Assembly (NCBI GenBank): GCA_964370835.1
Contig: CAYJLO010000064.1
Location: 1 to 16,884, forward strand
Origin: CAYJAD01 sp964370835
GTDB lineage: Bacteria; Desulfobacterota; Desulfovibrionia; Desulfovibrionales; Desulfovibrionaceae
DNA length: 16,884 bases
Direction of reading: 5' to 3'
The notes beneath the pieces are model-generated. The model ran no database searches, was not told where the DNA came from, and worked only from the letters and a program-made list of their open reading frames with translations. The position numbers and the translations under genes are program-made. Positions 1 to 7,036 of this stretch are shown here, in pieces (the first letter of the stretch is position 1; the number at the start of each line of letters is the position of its first letter).

Positions 1-39
1 AAGGCGCATAGTCTTTTTGTTTAAAAAGTATTGATGAGG

Positions 40-70
40 GGGAAGCTTTGTGAAGCTTCCCTCTTTTTTT
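40..70 (+). terminator. Rho-independent terminator of a gene left of the window
   Basis: A perfect 9-bp stem (40-48 pairs with 53-61, arm GGGAAGCTT) closes a TGTG loop and is followed by CTCTTTTTTT. The T-run is on the + strand only, so it should end a + strand transcript entering from the left. A TAG at 9-11 (after GGC GCA) could be the stop codon of that gene, but too little is present to assign it. Confidence 0.8.
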
Positions 71-97
71 ATATTTCTATGTGGGATGTAGTTTTTT

Positions 98-146
98 GTG
101 GGGGAGGGAAAAACCTTTTTGAAAAAAGGTTCTTTCCCTTCCCCAC
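98..146. repeat. Long imperfect G-rich/T-rich intergenic palindrome
   Basis: The left arm (98-120: GTGGGGG, AGGG, A5, CC, T5) pairs with the right arm (122-146: A6, GGTTCTTT, CCCTT, CCCCAC) around a 1-3 base tip, with a few mismatches and bulges. A further pyrimidine-rich tract (CCCCCTCCC) follows at 148-157. The shape resembles a strong bidirectional terminator, and similar G-rich/T-rich palindromes are, as far as I recall, common between genes of Desulfovibrio-type genomes. Whether it is a dispersed repeat family cannot be judged from one copy. Confidence 0.6.
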
Positions 147-383
147 ACCCCCTCCCTTTTCCAAAAACTTTTTATTGCTGTAAAGGCTGATTGTAGTCGT
201 AAATTTTCATGGGAAAATGAGGCTGAGCGAAAGTTTTTTTGGCGTTAGCAAACCGACCCAAAGGGTGCGGAGCATAGCCGTTGCCGAGTTTACACGGCTT
301 ACGGATATCGTGCGCTTAGGCGTTTTTCCCTCTCCCCTCCCAAAAAATAAAACCAAAACAAAAAATAATCCACCAATGCTAAA
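147..383. other. Intergenic stretch without a recognisable gene
   Basis: About 240 bp between the palindrome and the 3' end of the Hsp70-like gene. It is bounded by two pyrimidine-rich tracts (148-160 and about 326-341) and contains short inverted repeats, for example ACCC-AAA-GGGT near 257-267 and AGCCGT...ACGGCT near 277-300. I see no open reading frame of substance, no tRNA fold and no convincing intrinsic terminator for the minus-strand Hsp70-like gene that ends at 384. Confidence 0.4.
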
Positions 384-2453
384 CTAATTTGGCGTAATGT
401 TTAATATATCCAGTGCAAGGATTTCTTCTTCGGCCACGCGTCCTGCTTCGGCCATGATTTGCCCTTCGCTTTTCTTCCAAGATTGGAGAATATGTTTTTT
501 AAACTCTGCGCCAAAGGCTTCCAATTGCTCATTGCACAGTTTTTCCAGACGCTCTTCGCTGAAAAGCTTTTTGCGGATGAAAGATGGTGTGGGTACGTGT
601 AGTACTTGATCCACCACCCACTTATTGAGGTTAAATACCTTCATGAGCACAAGCCCACTGACCCCGATGACGGTGGCGGTGATGGGTGCGCCGGAGGCAG
701 CAAGGGCGGCGAGCCCGGGGCCTGCCACCATGGTGGCCAGCTCTGCGGCATTGCGTCCTTGGTTGAGAGTGTTTTTGCCTAGCTCTTCGCCCATGTGGGT
801 GACGAAGGAGTCCATGTCCACGGCAAGCCATGTTTGCTCCAGCCGCTCGGGAACAATGGGGATACCCTTTTCGTGGAACCAGTTTTTGAGCTCAAGGCGA
901 CAAGCGTCGACAATTTGTCGGCCCATGCGCGCCATGGCCACATCAAGAACTTGCTGCACACGAACTTCTTCTTGTACGAGATTTTTGGCAATGCCATCCA
1001 TGAGGGTGGAGAGGGCTCCGCCATGCTCTCGATAGCGGCGAAATTCCGGCATGAGAATGACGTCGCGCAAAAATGTACCCATGTCTTGCATGAGTACTTG
1101 CGAACCATTTTCAAGGATGCGCTCGATGGCGTGGCGGCGGATACGATCTGCCATGAAGGAAGAAAGCTCATTTTTGAGGGCTTCGCGACCTTGGCGCAAG
1201 TGAGCGGCAAGGATGTGATATTGGGCTAAACCCTTGGCTATGTCGGCATAGGGCTCATCTCCCATGAGGATTTTCACGTCGGGGCCAAGGTTTTGGCGGA
1301 TGACGTCCTGCACAAAGGGCCATGCACTGCTGCCACCTGTGAGGAGCACCATGGGCATATTGGCGTAGGAGGAGCTTTGGTTGTTTTCTTGGCGTACGCT
1401 TTTGATGGTTTCCAGGAAGCTGTCTTCAAACCATGAGATGAGATCCACGCGCTTGCCGGCAAGGAGCCCTTCGCCACGGGGGGAAAGACCGGCTCTGAGG
1501 GCATGCTCTTGGAGTGAGGCCAAGAAAGAGGGCGTGGGGCTGTAGCTTCCGGCCCTTTGTAAAAAGTCTGCCCAGGTGAAATTTTCTATGTAGGCGGAGC
1601 ATTCTTGACTCTTTCTACCGTTGAAATAGGACCAACGCACGCGCACGGTGATGCTTTGTTCGCGATTTTCAGCCATGGCGGCGGAGAATTCTTCCTTGGC
1701 GCGGCGGCATGCTACCCAATGGACGTAATATTCATTATTTTCGCGCTCCAATTGTTCGGCCAAATGGGGATTGTGCTCTAAGAGTACTTGATAAAGTAAG
1801 TCGTCGAAAAGACGCCCACCGTAGAGCATATCGCCGTGACGACCCACCACATCGGCGCGGCGCAAGTAGGCAAAATCACACGTGCCACCGCCAAAGTCCA
1901 CGGTGAGCACCCCCTTGGCGGCCTGTGAGGGCGGCAAGGCTCCATTGGCTATATAATGAAGTAGAGCACCCACGGGCTCACGTAAAAATTGCGCATTTTT
2001 CCAACCGGTGCTGTGCAGGCATTGGCGTAGGATTTGCTGGTAGTGGTTTTCTGCTTGGGAGGGAATACCCACCAGCACTTGCTCAGCTTCTGCCAGCTCA
2101 GGTACACGCGAACTTAAAAGCTGTAAAAAGTCCATCATATGCGCTTTGGCTTCTTCATTGACGGCAATGTCCGGCTTAAACTGGCTGTGCAGGGAATAGC
2201 TTTGCCTTTCGTTGTGGCTGGCCTCGCCAAACTCATATTCGGCGGCGGCCCCTATGAGGAAGGGGGTGCCTTCTTTATAGAGGATGAGCGTGGGGATGGC
2301 GCCTCCCAAGGTGGGGTTGTGCCACTCTTGGGGCTTGATGACGCGAACCTTGGGGATGCCGGTTTCGGTGGGCACGCTGGGCTCTGGGCAAGAGGCAATG
2401 CAAGTGTTGCTGGTGCCTAAATCCATGGCTAAAATGGTGGTTTTTTCTTGCAT
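384..2453 (-). CDS. Atypical Hsp70-family ATPase with a C-terminal hydrophobic segment
   Basis: Encodes 689 aa. The N-terminal ~415 residues carry the actin/Hsp70 nucleotide-binding fold: phosphate-1 DLGTSNT (11-17), connect-1-like EPVGALLHY (159-167), phosphate-2 VDFGGGTCDF (185-194) and adenosine motif LLTGGSSAWPF (370-380). The conserved DnaK interdomain linker (DVLLLDV) and beta-sandwich substrate domain are not recognisable. Instead there is a long charged, probably helical region, then a Gly/Ala-rich hydrophobic stretch (about 565-607) that could insert into or lie on a membrane, then a charged helical tail. ATP binding is therefore likely, but a DnaK-type client site is not evident. 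The ATG at 2451-2453 is chosen because AGGAG lies just upstream and DLGTSNT then sits at the usual N-terminal position; an upstream in-frame ATG would add 28 unrelated residues. It begins one base after the stop of the membrane-protein gene, so the two are almost certainly co-transcribed. Client and role are unknown. Confidence 0.85.
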   Translation of the reverse strand: MQEKTTILAMDLGTSNTCIASCPEPSVPTETGIPKVRVIKPQEWHNPTLGGAIPTLILYKEGTPFLIGAAAEYEFGEASHNERQSYSLHSQFKPDIAVNEEAKAHMMDFLQLLSSRVPELAEAEQVLVGIPSQAENHYQQILRQCLHSTGWKNAQFLREPVGALLHYIANGALPPSQAAKGVLTVDFGGGTCDFAYLRRADVVGRHGDMLYGGRLFDDLLYQVLLEHNPHLAEQLERENNEYYVHWVACRRAKEEFSAAMAENREQSITVRVRWSYFNGRKSQECSAYIENFTWADFLQRAGSYSPTPSFLASLQEHALRAGLSPRGEGLLAGKRVDLISWFEDSFLETIKSVRQENNQSSSYANMPMVLLTGGSSAWPFVQDVIRQNLGPDVKILMGDEPYADIAKGLAQYHILAAHLRQGREALKNELSSFMADRIRRHAIERILENGSQVLMQDMGTFLRDVILMPEFRRYREHGGALSTLMDGIAKNLVQEEVRVQQVLDVAMARMGRQIVDACRLELKNWFHEKGIPIVPERLEQTWLAVDMDSFVTHMGEELGKNTLNQGRNAAELATMVAGPGLAALAASGAPITATVIGVSGLVLMKVFNLNKWVVDQVLHVPTPSFIRKKLFSEERLEKLCNEQLEAFGAEFKKHILQSWKKSEGQIMAEAGRVAEEEILALDILNITPN

Positions 2454-2454
2454 A

Positions 2455-3627
2455 TTAACTCCTAACCTTACGAACGGTGCCTTTGCGCACCAAAAGGCCC
2501 TGCTCCATGAGCGGCGGTTCATCCACATAGCAGGCATCGCCCACGGCTATGTGACCGAGGGCTGTGTAGCGTTCTGTCATGTCTTCAGACCAGAATAATT
2601 TGCCCTGCTCGCGAGTGACTTCAATGCCAAGGCGGCGTAAACGCTCTTCAAGCCACTGCCCGCGTGCTTCGGGAAGTTCACCGGCCAGGGAATAGAGCTC
2701 CATGCCTACTTTTTTCCATGCGTCCTTGGTGGGGTCGTTTTTGAGGGCAATATTTTCTTGCAAGAGAGGGCCTATTAATCGAGCACCGGCCCACCATTGC
2801 TCGATGGCCATGTGTAATTTTTCTTCAAAATCGTGAGCGTCGAAGGAAAGGGGACGCTTCAAGAGAAGTGAAAAAAGGAATAAAAAGAGGAGTATTCCGT
2901 AGATATTAGTGAAAAACGACAGGACTTGTCCTGTACCAAGGAAAAGAGCCATGGCTTGTAAAAGATGCACGATGCCAATTTTAGCACCCATGAAGTCACG
3001 CACCACGGCCAGCACTAAAACGGCGGCAAAGATGAGGCTTGCCATGCGCCAAAAGCGTTTCCAGGTGTAGACTTTCCCCAGAAATGATATGCGCCCCAAG
3101 GTCATGGATGCCACAAGATATTCCGACAGCCATACCAAGCTCATGGCTCCCAAGAGGCCGCAAAACATGCTTAGCCCATCATGCATGGAAGGGGCGAGGC
3201 TATGCGTAAGGCTAGGATCTGCTTGTGAGCTTAAGGCAGGGAGTATGTTGGATCCCCATAAGGTGAAGGCTTGGCCCAAGGCAAGTCCCAGCACAAAGCC
3301 CAGAAGAGCTAAAAATGCTGTGCGCCATGCGGAAAAGTGCGCAATTTTTCGAATGGGGGGAAGCATGAGGGCTGGCAGAGCTTCGCGCCAGATATCTTCC
3401 ATTTCCAGTGATATGTTGTCGTCTTGTGTGTCAATCATGCTGGCTTGCATGAGCCTTTGCACAAGGCGTTGTCTAGTGTCAAAAATTCGTCCCTGCACCA
3501 GCCTCTCATCGGGCATGGCGGGCATATCCTGCATGGCATGGCTGACCAATTCTTTGGACAAGGCTTGTGTATCCACGGTGAGGGGCGAGAGCGTTGGGCT
3601 TTGTGTCATGTGGGGTGTTGTTGTCAT
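2455..3627 (-). CDS. Multi-pass membrane protein paired with the Hsp70-like ATPase
   Basis: Encodes 390 aa that I do not recognise as a named family. The N-terminal ~95 residues are soluble and polar. Hydrophobic segments follow at about 100-122, 153-173, 194-210, 214-235 and 238-257. The last ~130 residues are soluble and mostly helical (266-335), ending in a compact segment that looks beta-rich (about 356-388: GDACYVDEPP, then LLVRKGTVRKV). There is no signal peptide. The ATG at 3625-3627 follows GAGG with good spacing. The gene comes first in a tight pair with the Hsp70-like ATPase, whose ribosome binding site lies in this gene's last codons. The arrangement suggests a membrane-anchored partner or adaptor for that ATPase. 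The C-terminal module could be the contact site, but this is inference only. Confidence 0.75.
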   Translation of the reverse strand: MTTTPHMTQSPTLSPLTVDTQALSKELVSHAMQDMPAMPDERLVQGRIFDTRQRLVQRLMQASMIDTQDDNISLEMEDIWREALPALMLPPIRKIAHFSAWRTAFLALLGFVLGLALGQAFTLWGSNILPALSSQADPSLTHSLAPSMHDGLSMFCGLLGAMSLVWLSEYLVASMTLGRISFLGKVYTWKRFWRMASLIFAAVLVLAVVRDFMGAKIGIVHLLQAMALFLGTGQVLSFFTNIYGILLFLFLFSLLLKRPLSFDAHDFEEKLHMAIEQWWAGARLIGPLLQENIALKNDPTKDAWKKVGMELYSLAGELPEARGQWLEERLRRLGIEVTREQGKLFWSEDMTERYTALGHIAVGDACYVDEPPLMEQGLLVRKGTVRKVRS

Positions 3628-3643
3628 ATATACCTCTATGCCT

Positions 3644-3680
3644 TAATAAAAAGGCGGCTTGGCATACACCATAACCGCCT
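3644..3680 (-). terminator. Intrinsic terminator after tgt
   Basis: On the minus strand AGGCGG (3675-3680 read in reverse) pairs with CCGCCT (3652-3657), with an inner TGG/CCA pairing, followed by TTTTTATT. It sits between the tgt stop codon and the membrane-protein gene 17 bp further on, so it should separate tgt from the Hsp70-like pair, at least partly. Confidence 0.65.
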
Positions 3681-3695
3681 CATATGAAGAATTTC

Positions 3696-4817
3696 TTAAG
3701 AAACAACTTCTTCGGGATAAATACTTTCCATGCTTGCTTTAAAGCGGGCAAATTCGCCGACTTTAATGGCTTCGCGGGCGCGGCGCACCGTATCCAAGAA
3801 ATAGGTTAAGTTGTGCAAGGAGTTGAGCCTAAAGGAGAGCAACTCTTTGCTCACATATAAATGGCGTAAATAGGCGCGGCTAAAGGTGCGACAGGTATAG
3901 CAATTGCATTGCGGATCCAAGGGGCTGTCGTCTTCGGCATATTCTTTGCGTTTGATATTTACTTTACCTAGCGAGGTATACAGGGTGCCATTGCGCGCAT
4001 TGCGTGTGGGAAGCACGCAGTCAAACATATCAATGCCGGCATCAATACCGTTAACAATGTCCAGCGGTGTGCCCACTCCCATGAGGTAACGAGCTTTGTC
4101 TTTGGGGAGCAACGGTGCGGTGAAGTAGAGATATTCGTTTAGTATTTCTTTGCTTTCACCCACGGAAAGACCGCCAATGGCGAAGCCGTCAAAATCTAGA
4201 CCGCAGAGCTCTTCCACCGAACGCTGGCGCAGGTCTTTATAAAAACCACCTTGAGTGATGGCAAAAAGCAAATTGCCGGCGGTGCCTTGGGGGTAAGCTG
4301 CACGTGCGCGCTTGGCCCAGCGTGTGGTGAGAGCCAAGGATTTTTCCGTATAGCCATAGTCGGCGCCATAGGCCACGCATTCGTCCAGCACCATCATGAT
4401 GTCTGAATTGAGATTGCGCTGAATTTTTACCACATTTTCTGGCGTAAAGAAGTGCTTAGAGCCGTCAATATGCGAACGGAATTCCACACCTTCTTCGCTG
4501 ATTTTGCGTAAATCGTTGAGGCTAAATACCTGAAAACCGCCACTGTCGGTGAGGATGGGCTTATCCCAACCATTAAAGCCGTGCAAGCCACCGCGGCGCG
4601 CCACCAATTCATCGCCGGGGCGTAGATAGAGGTGATAGGTATTGCCGAGGATTATTTCAGCCTGCATGGCATGTAGGTCGTCGGGGGCAATGGCTTTTAC
4701 AGAACCCACCGTGCCCACGGGCATGAAGATGGGGGTGTTAATGGTGCCATGGGCCGTTTGCAAAAGGCCAGTGCGGGCATTGCCGTCTTGGGCTGTAATG
4801 GTAAATGTCTTATTCAT
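3696..4817 (-). CDS. tgt: Queuine/preQ1 tRNA-guanine transglycosylase
   Basis: Encodes 373 aa, the usual size for bacterial Tgt. The enzyme exchanges guanine 34 of tRNAs with GUN anticodons for preQ1 in the cytoplasm, a step of queuosine synthesis. Motifs seen: FMPVGT (31-36), GNTYHL (58-63), DSGGFQVFSL (91-100) with the conserved Asp91, GGLSVGE (215-221), and MFDCVLPTR (264-272) with the nucleophile Asp266. Zinc ligands match Cys304, Cys306, Cys309 and His335 in the C-x-C-x2-C...H pattern. The start at 4815-4817 is chosen by alignment with the family N-terminus; in-frame upstream ATGs (at 4883 and 4958) add unrelated residues. No Shine-Dalgarno is visible before this ATG, and a promoter-like pair ends only 7 nt upstream, so the mRNA may be leaderless or nearly so. 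No queuosine synthesis genes are adjacent. Confidence 0.97.
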   Translation of the reverse strand: MNKTFTITAQDGNARTGLLQTAHGTINTPIFMPVGTVGSVKAIAPDDLHAMQAEIILGNTYHLYLRPGDELVARRGGLHGFNGWDKPILTDSGGFQVFSLNDLRKISEEGVEFRSHIDGSKHFFTPENVVKIQRNLNSDIMMVLDECVAYGADYGYTEKSLALTTRWAKRARAAYPQGTAGNLLFAITQGGFYKDLRQRSVEELCGLDFDGFAIGGLSVGESKEILNEYLYFTAPLLPKDKARYLMGVGTPLDIVNGIDAGIDMFDCVLPTRNARNGTLYTSLGKVNIKRKEYAEDDSPLDPQCNCYTCRTFSRAYLRHLYVSKELLSFRLNSLHNLTYFLDTVRRAREAIKVGEFARFKASMESIYPEEVVS

Positions 4818-4824
4818 GGGCTTA

Positions 4825-4853
4825 TATATAATGATATTATGCAAGATAGGCAA
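4825..4853 (-). promoter_or_regulatory. Candidate sigma-70 type promoter of tgt
   Basis: On the minus strand TTGCCT (4848-4853) and TATATA (4825-4830) are separated by exactly 17 bp. The -10 end is 7 nt from the ATG, which would put the transcription start next to the start codon. The surrounding sequence is AT-rich, so a chance match is possible. Confidence 0.4.
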
Positions 4854-5043
4854 GTGTAGAAAGTGTCTACGCAGGCGCGACATGGGGGGCTTTGCCAAAA
4901 AAATGACTATGGGTGTATGATTCTTGCCTTCCCTCTTTAGCCTAGGTAAAATACGCATATATGGGCGCAGTGAGGAGTCAATTTTTTGCCTAGTGTGGAT
5001 TGTGTTGTTGATAATATGTTGTAATTGTGTGCAAAAAAATTTT

Positions 5044-5059
5044 TGGCATGGCTTGTGCT
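5044..5059 (+). promoter_or_regulatory. Sigma-54 (RpoN) -24/-12 promoter
   Basis: TGGCATG-N4-GTGCT matches the RpoN consensus TGGCAYG-N4-TTGCW at every conserved position but one. The invariant GG (5045-5046) and GC (5057-5058) are spaced 12 bp apart. Transcription should start near 5070, leaving a short leader with AGGAGG at 5077-5082 before the ATG at 5088. The ~220 bp upstream could hold an enhancer-binding-protein site, but I cannot identify one with confidence. Confidence 0.75.
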
Positions 5060-5087
5060 ACAGAAAAGGCATATCTAGGAGGTTACC

Positions 5088-5489
5088 ATGTTATTTTTAC
5101 TCGGCGATATGTCTAAGAAAAAGAAGAAGGCGGAAGAGCATCCTGTGCAAAACTCCACCAATCTACGCGCCAAGGAAATATTTCTTTCCGGTCGTTTTCC
5201 TGTGGTAACCACCCACCAAGTAGAAGGTCGTAAAATTTTAAAAGTGCTGGGCCTTGTGTGCTGTCGTGGCTATGATTCCGAAGAAGCTTTCTTTGGTATG
5301 GCCAGTCGCGCCATTGGTAAAGGGGCGCAAGCCATTGTGGGTTACTCAGAAAATGTGGCTTTCCACCCCGATGGTAGCAAGTATTTTTCCTGCTTCGGCA
5401 CGGCTGTTATGTTTGAGTACAATGCAGAAGAGCGTATTCCGCTCATGATGCAGCAAGATATGAATAACACCTTCCCAGATAGTATTTAG
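5088..5489 (+). CDS. Small YbjQ-like (putative heavy-metal-binding domain) protein
   Basis: Encodes 133 aa. After a lysine-rich N-terminus (KKKKK at 10-14) the core (about 45-112) has the layout of YbjQ/DUF74-type proteins: a strand ending in LGLVCCRG, a helix with GMASRAIGKGAQAIVGY, and a closing strand FSCFGTAVMFEY. The segment around GAQAIVGY and GTAVMFE is the clearest family signature. YbjQ-type proteins form small oligomers and are annotated as possibly metal-binding; their function is not established. The start is supported by a near-perfect AGGAGG (5077-5082); a second ATG seven codons in (MSKKK) is an alternative. It is a single-gene unit with its own sigma-54 promoter and terminator, so it should respond to an unknown enhancer-binding protein. 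The two adjacent Cys (CC) and a third Cys might bind metal, but this is speculative. Confidence 0.7.
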   Translation: MLFLLGDMSKKKKKAEEHPVQNSTNLRAKEIFLSGRFPVVTTHQVEGRKILKVLGLVCCRGYDSEEAFFGMASRAIGKGAQAIVGYSENVAFHPDGSKYFSCFGTAVMFEYNAEERIPLMMQQDMNNTFPDSI

Positions 5490-5530
5490 GTGTATATCCC
5501 CGGCTGAAAAGCTTGCGGTGAAATTTGTAA

Positions 5531-5563
5531 GAGAGGGCATCCTAGAGTGCTCTCTCTTTTTTT
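5531..5563 (+). terminator. Intrinsic terminator of the YbjQ-like gene
   Basis: GAGAGGGCA (5531-5539) pairs with TGCTCTCTC (5548-5556) through one G-U pair around an 8-nt loop, followed directly by seven T. It lies 42 bp after the stop codon. Confidence 0.85.
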
Positions 5564-5647
5564 GTGCCGCGGGAAAGATGTGAAGACTCTTCTTGTGAGA
5601 GGTTTTGGGGAAGAAGTTCTTTACGCATTTTTCCAAGTTTAAGTCCC

Positions 5648-5682
5648 AAAAAAAACCGTGAGTTCATGACAAACCCACGGTT
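5648..5682 (-). terminator. Intrinsic terminator of the PEP-CTERM gene
   Basis: Read on the minus strand, a 12-bp stem (5671-5682 pairs with 5654-5665) with two G-U pairs and a 5-nt loop is followed by a T-run (A-run at 5648-5655 on the + strand). No T-run exists on the other side, so it acts on the minus strand only. Confidence 0.85.
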
Positions 5683-5703
5683 ATATATACTATGTAAGCA
5701 GTA

Positions 5704-6531
5704 CTATGCTTTGTTAGCCTTACGACGACGAATTACGCCAAGACCGGCAAGGCCAAGACCTGTGAGGATCATGGTAGCTGGTTCTGGTGTGGGAGTGGGG
5801 TCGCCCCCGGGGTTTAAGTTGGTAGAAGCAAAGGAGAAGTAGGCTTCAATGTTAAAGTCGCCAATATTGTCCTTGGTGCCTAAGAATTTGCCATCTTTGT
5901 CATAAAGATTGGTTCTGCTATCTTCATTGATGGCCCAGCCATGATATGTAACGCCGTCAATGACTGTAGTTAATGTTGCAACTCCGTCGATGAAAAGCCC
6001 TACGCCTGTGAGGCCGTAGTGATAGCCATCATAGGTGATGGCTGTGGCACCCTGGGCGCTCACATCATTGGCATTGTAAAATACATATTCTGTACCTGTG
6101 GCGGCATCATAATGAAGTTGTAAAGGAATGTTGTATGTTACATTCATACGCACATTACTCTCAGTGGAGGATTGCACAGAATAAGAGAAGGAAAGTGTGA
6201 ATAAATCTTGAGTGCCAAAGGAGGGGTTATCAGTGCCAAGTTCGGTGGATTGGTTGGCAACACTGTCCATTTGAGGTGAGTAAGCTCCACCGTTATATGT
6301 GAAGTCAACAGGTGTATTAGCGGGGGCTTTTGCTGTTACAGAGCTTGCATACTTGCCACCTTCCCAGCTAAAGCTACCATTTTCACCGGCTGTGGCAATG
6401 CCGTTTGCAGATTCTTTGAGTTCTACATTGACGAGTGTGTAGGACCATTCCGTTAAAAGTGCGGCTTGTGCTTGCATAGCTACGCCCATGAGCATGACAG
6501 CGCCCACGATGATTCCTAGAAATTTTTTCAT
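5704..6531 (-). CDS. PEP-CTERM sorted extracellular/surface protein
   Basis: Encodes 275 aa. A classic signal peptide (KK, hydrophobic core to about residue 18, cleavage after AQA at 23) opens the protein. The C-terminus is a PEP-CTERM sorting tripartite: PEP at 249-251, a hydrophobic Gly/Leu-rich helix (about 253-267), and basic RRRK (268-271). In this system an exosortase (not in the window) cleaves at the PEP motif and the protein is exported, often with exopolysaccharide. The 220-residue core is Gly/Thr/Ser/Asn-rich and predicted beta, with no cysteine and no catalytic motif I recognise. The start at 6529-6531 gives the signal peptide directly, with a weak GGAA upstream; an upstream ATG would add 14 residues before it. 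It is a single-gene unit with its own terminator. The long hairpin-rich leader suggests post-transcriptional or termination control. Confidence 0.9.
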   Translation of the reverse strand: MKKFLGIIVGAVMLMGVAMQAQAALLTEWSYTLVNVELKESANGIATAGENGSFSWEGGKYASSVTAKAPANTPVDFTYNGGAYSPQMDSVANQSTELGTDNPSFGTQDLFTLSFSYSVQSSTESNVRMNVTYNIPLQLHYDAATGTEYVFYNANDVSAQGATAITYDGYHYGLTGVGLFIDGVATLTTVIDGVTYHGWAINEDSRTNLYDKDGKFLGTKDNIGDFNIEAYFSFASTNLNPGGDPTPTPEPATMILTGLGLAGLGVIRRRKANKA

Positions 6532-6774
6532 TTCTATTTCCAACCTTGTTCTGTTTTGTGTACTTACGTACACAGGTTAATGAAACACAAAAAGTACGCC
6601 GCGAGGTGGCGTACTTTAATGTATGGTATATATAAGTATCGTTTACTTGTTACAGTGACACGATATCGAGGTTTACCCTCAAGGCCTTGGCCTTATGTTC
6701 TTGATAGCGAGAACATGGTATAAAAGGAGTACGAAAGTTAGCGAGTACTCACATGCGCATGTGTATGCACATGT
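6532..6774 (-). promoter_or_regulatory. Structured 5' leader of the PEP-CTERM gene
   Basis: Between the inferred transcription start (about 6774) and the ATG lie six separate inverted repeats on the minus strand: 6750-6775 (11 bp, at the very 5' end), 6727-6750 (GAGTAC/GTACTC), 6695-6716 (ATGTTCT/AGAACAT), 6681-6694 (AAGGCC/GGCCTT), the terminator-like stem at 6591-6617, and 6557-6574 (TGTGTAC/GTACACA with a GTAA tetraloop). The loops of the second and third hairpins both carry CTCGCTA. I cannot match this to a known riboswitch class. It could be an attenuated leader or a separate small RNA. Confidence 0.5.
6581..6617 (-). terminator. Terminator-like hairpin inside the PEP-CTERM leader
   Basis: A perfect 10-bp stem (AAAGTACGCC at 6591-6600, GGCGTACTTT at 6608-6617) with a 7-nt loop is followed on the minus strand by TTTTTGTGTTTC. 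The T-run partly overlaps the stem, so it is moderate in strength. It lies 50 nt upstream of the start codon, where it could abort transcription of the gene. Confidence 0.5.
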
Positions 6775-6780
6775 GAATCT

Positions 6781-6807
6781 TCTATAGATGCGAGGTGCTT
6801 TTGTCAA
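6781..6807 (-). promoter_or_regulatory. Candidate promoter for the leader and PEP-CTERM gene
   Basis: On the minus strand a perfect TTGACA (6802-6807) is followed after 15 bp by TATAGA (6781-6786). The spacing is 2 bp short of ideal. The sequence upstream (about 6818-6930) is very AT-rich, as expected for an UP-element-like region. Confidence 0.45.
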
Positions 6808-6817
6808 GATGAAAGTA

Positions 6818-6960
6818 ATTTGTTTACTAGGATATTTCAAATAAAAAAATAAAAATTCTTTATTATTAAAGTGTTATGTTGCGAATTAAAGTGTATTTTT
6901 TTAGTAAGATTTTCTACATATATGCAGAAAATTGAATGAGAGTGACACTATCACTCGCTT
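6818..6960. other. AT-rich intergenic stretch
   Basis: Together with the leader this makes about 505 bp without a coding gene between the PEP-CTERM start and the purE stop. The part 6818-6935 is strongly AT-rich with no ORF of substance. At 6940-6956 there is a small inverted repeat, GAGTGA-5-TCACTC, which may be a protein-binding site. Confidence 0.35.
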
Positions 6961-6962
6961 GC

Positions 6963-7008
6963 AAAAAAAAAAGAACCAACTTTTTCAAAAAGAAAAGGCT
7001 GGCTCTTT
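6963..7008 (-). terminator. Intrinsic terminator of the purD-purE operon
   Basis: On the minus strand AGAGCCA (7000-7006) pairs with TGGTTCT (6972-6978) through one G-U pair, with inner A/T-rich pairing, and is followed by about ten T (A-run 6963-6972 on the + strand). It lies 30 bp after the purE stop codon. Confidence 0.75.
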
Positions 7009-7036
7009 GGTAAGTAATGAAAAGGAGAGTCAGTGG

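Noticed and set aside
625..1035. Plus-strand ORF of 136 codons opposite the Hsp70-like gene
   Set aside because: Antisense shadow with Ser/Arg/Pro-rich composition typical of reversed coding sequence and no start signal.
5040..5080. Sigma-70 promoter (TTGTTG/TATGTT-like strings near 5005-5030) for the YbjQ-like gene
   Set aside because: Hexamers and spacing are poor compared with the near-consensus sigma-54 element immediately downstream.
6532..6780. Cyclic-di-GMP (GEMM) or cobalamin riboswitch in the PEP-CTERM leader
   Set aside because: The conserved GEMM core strings and the cobalamin box are absent on both strands; only generic hairpins are seen.
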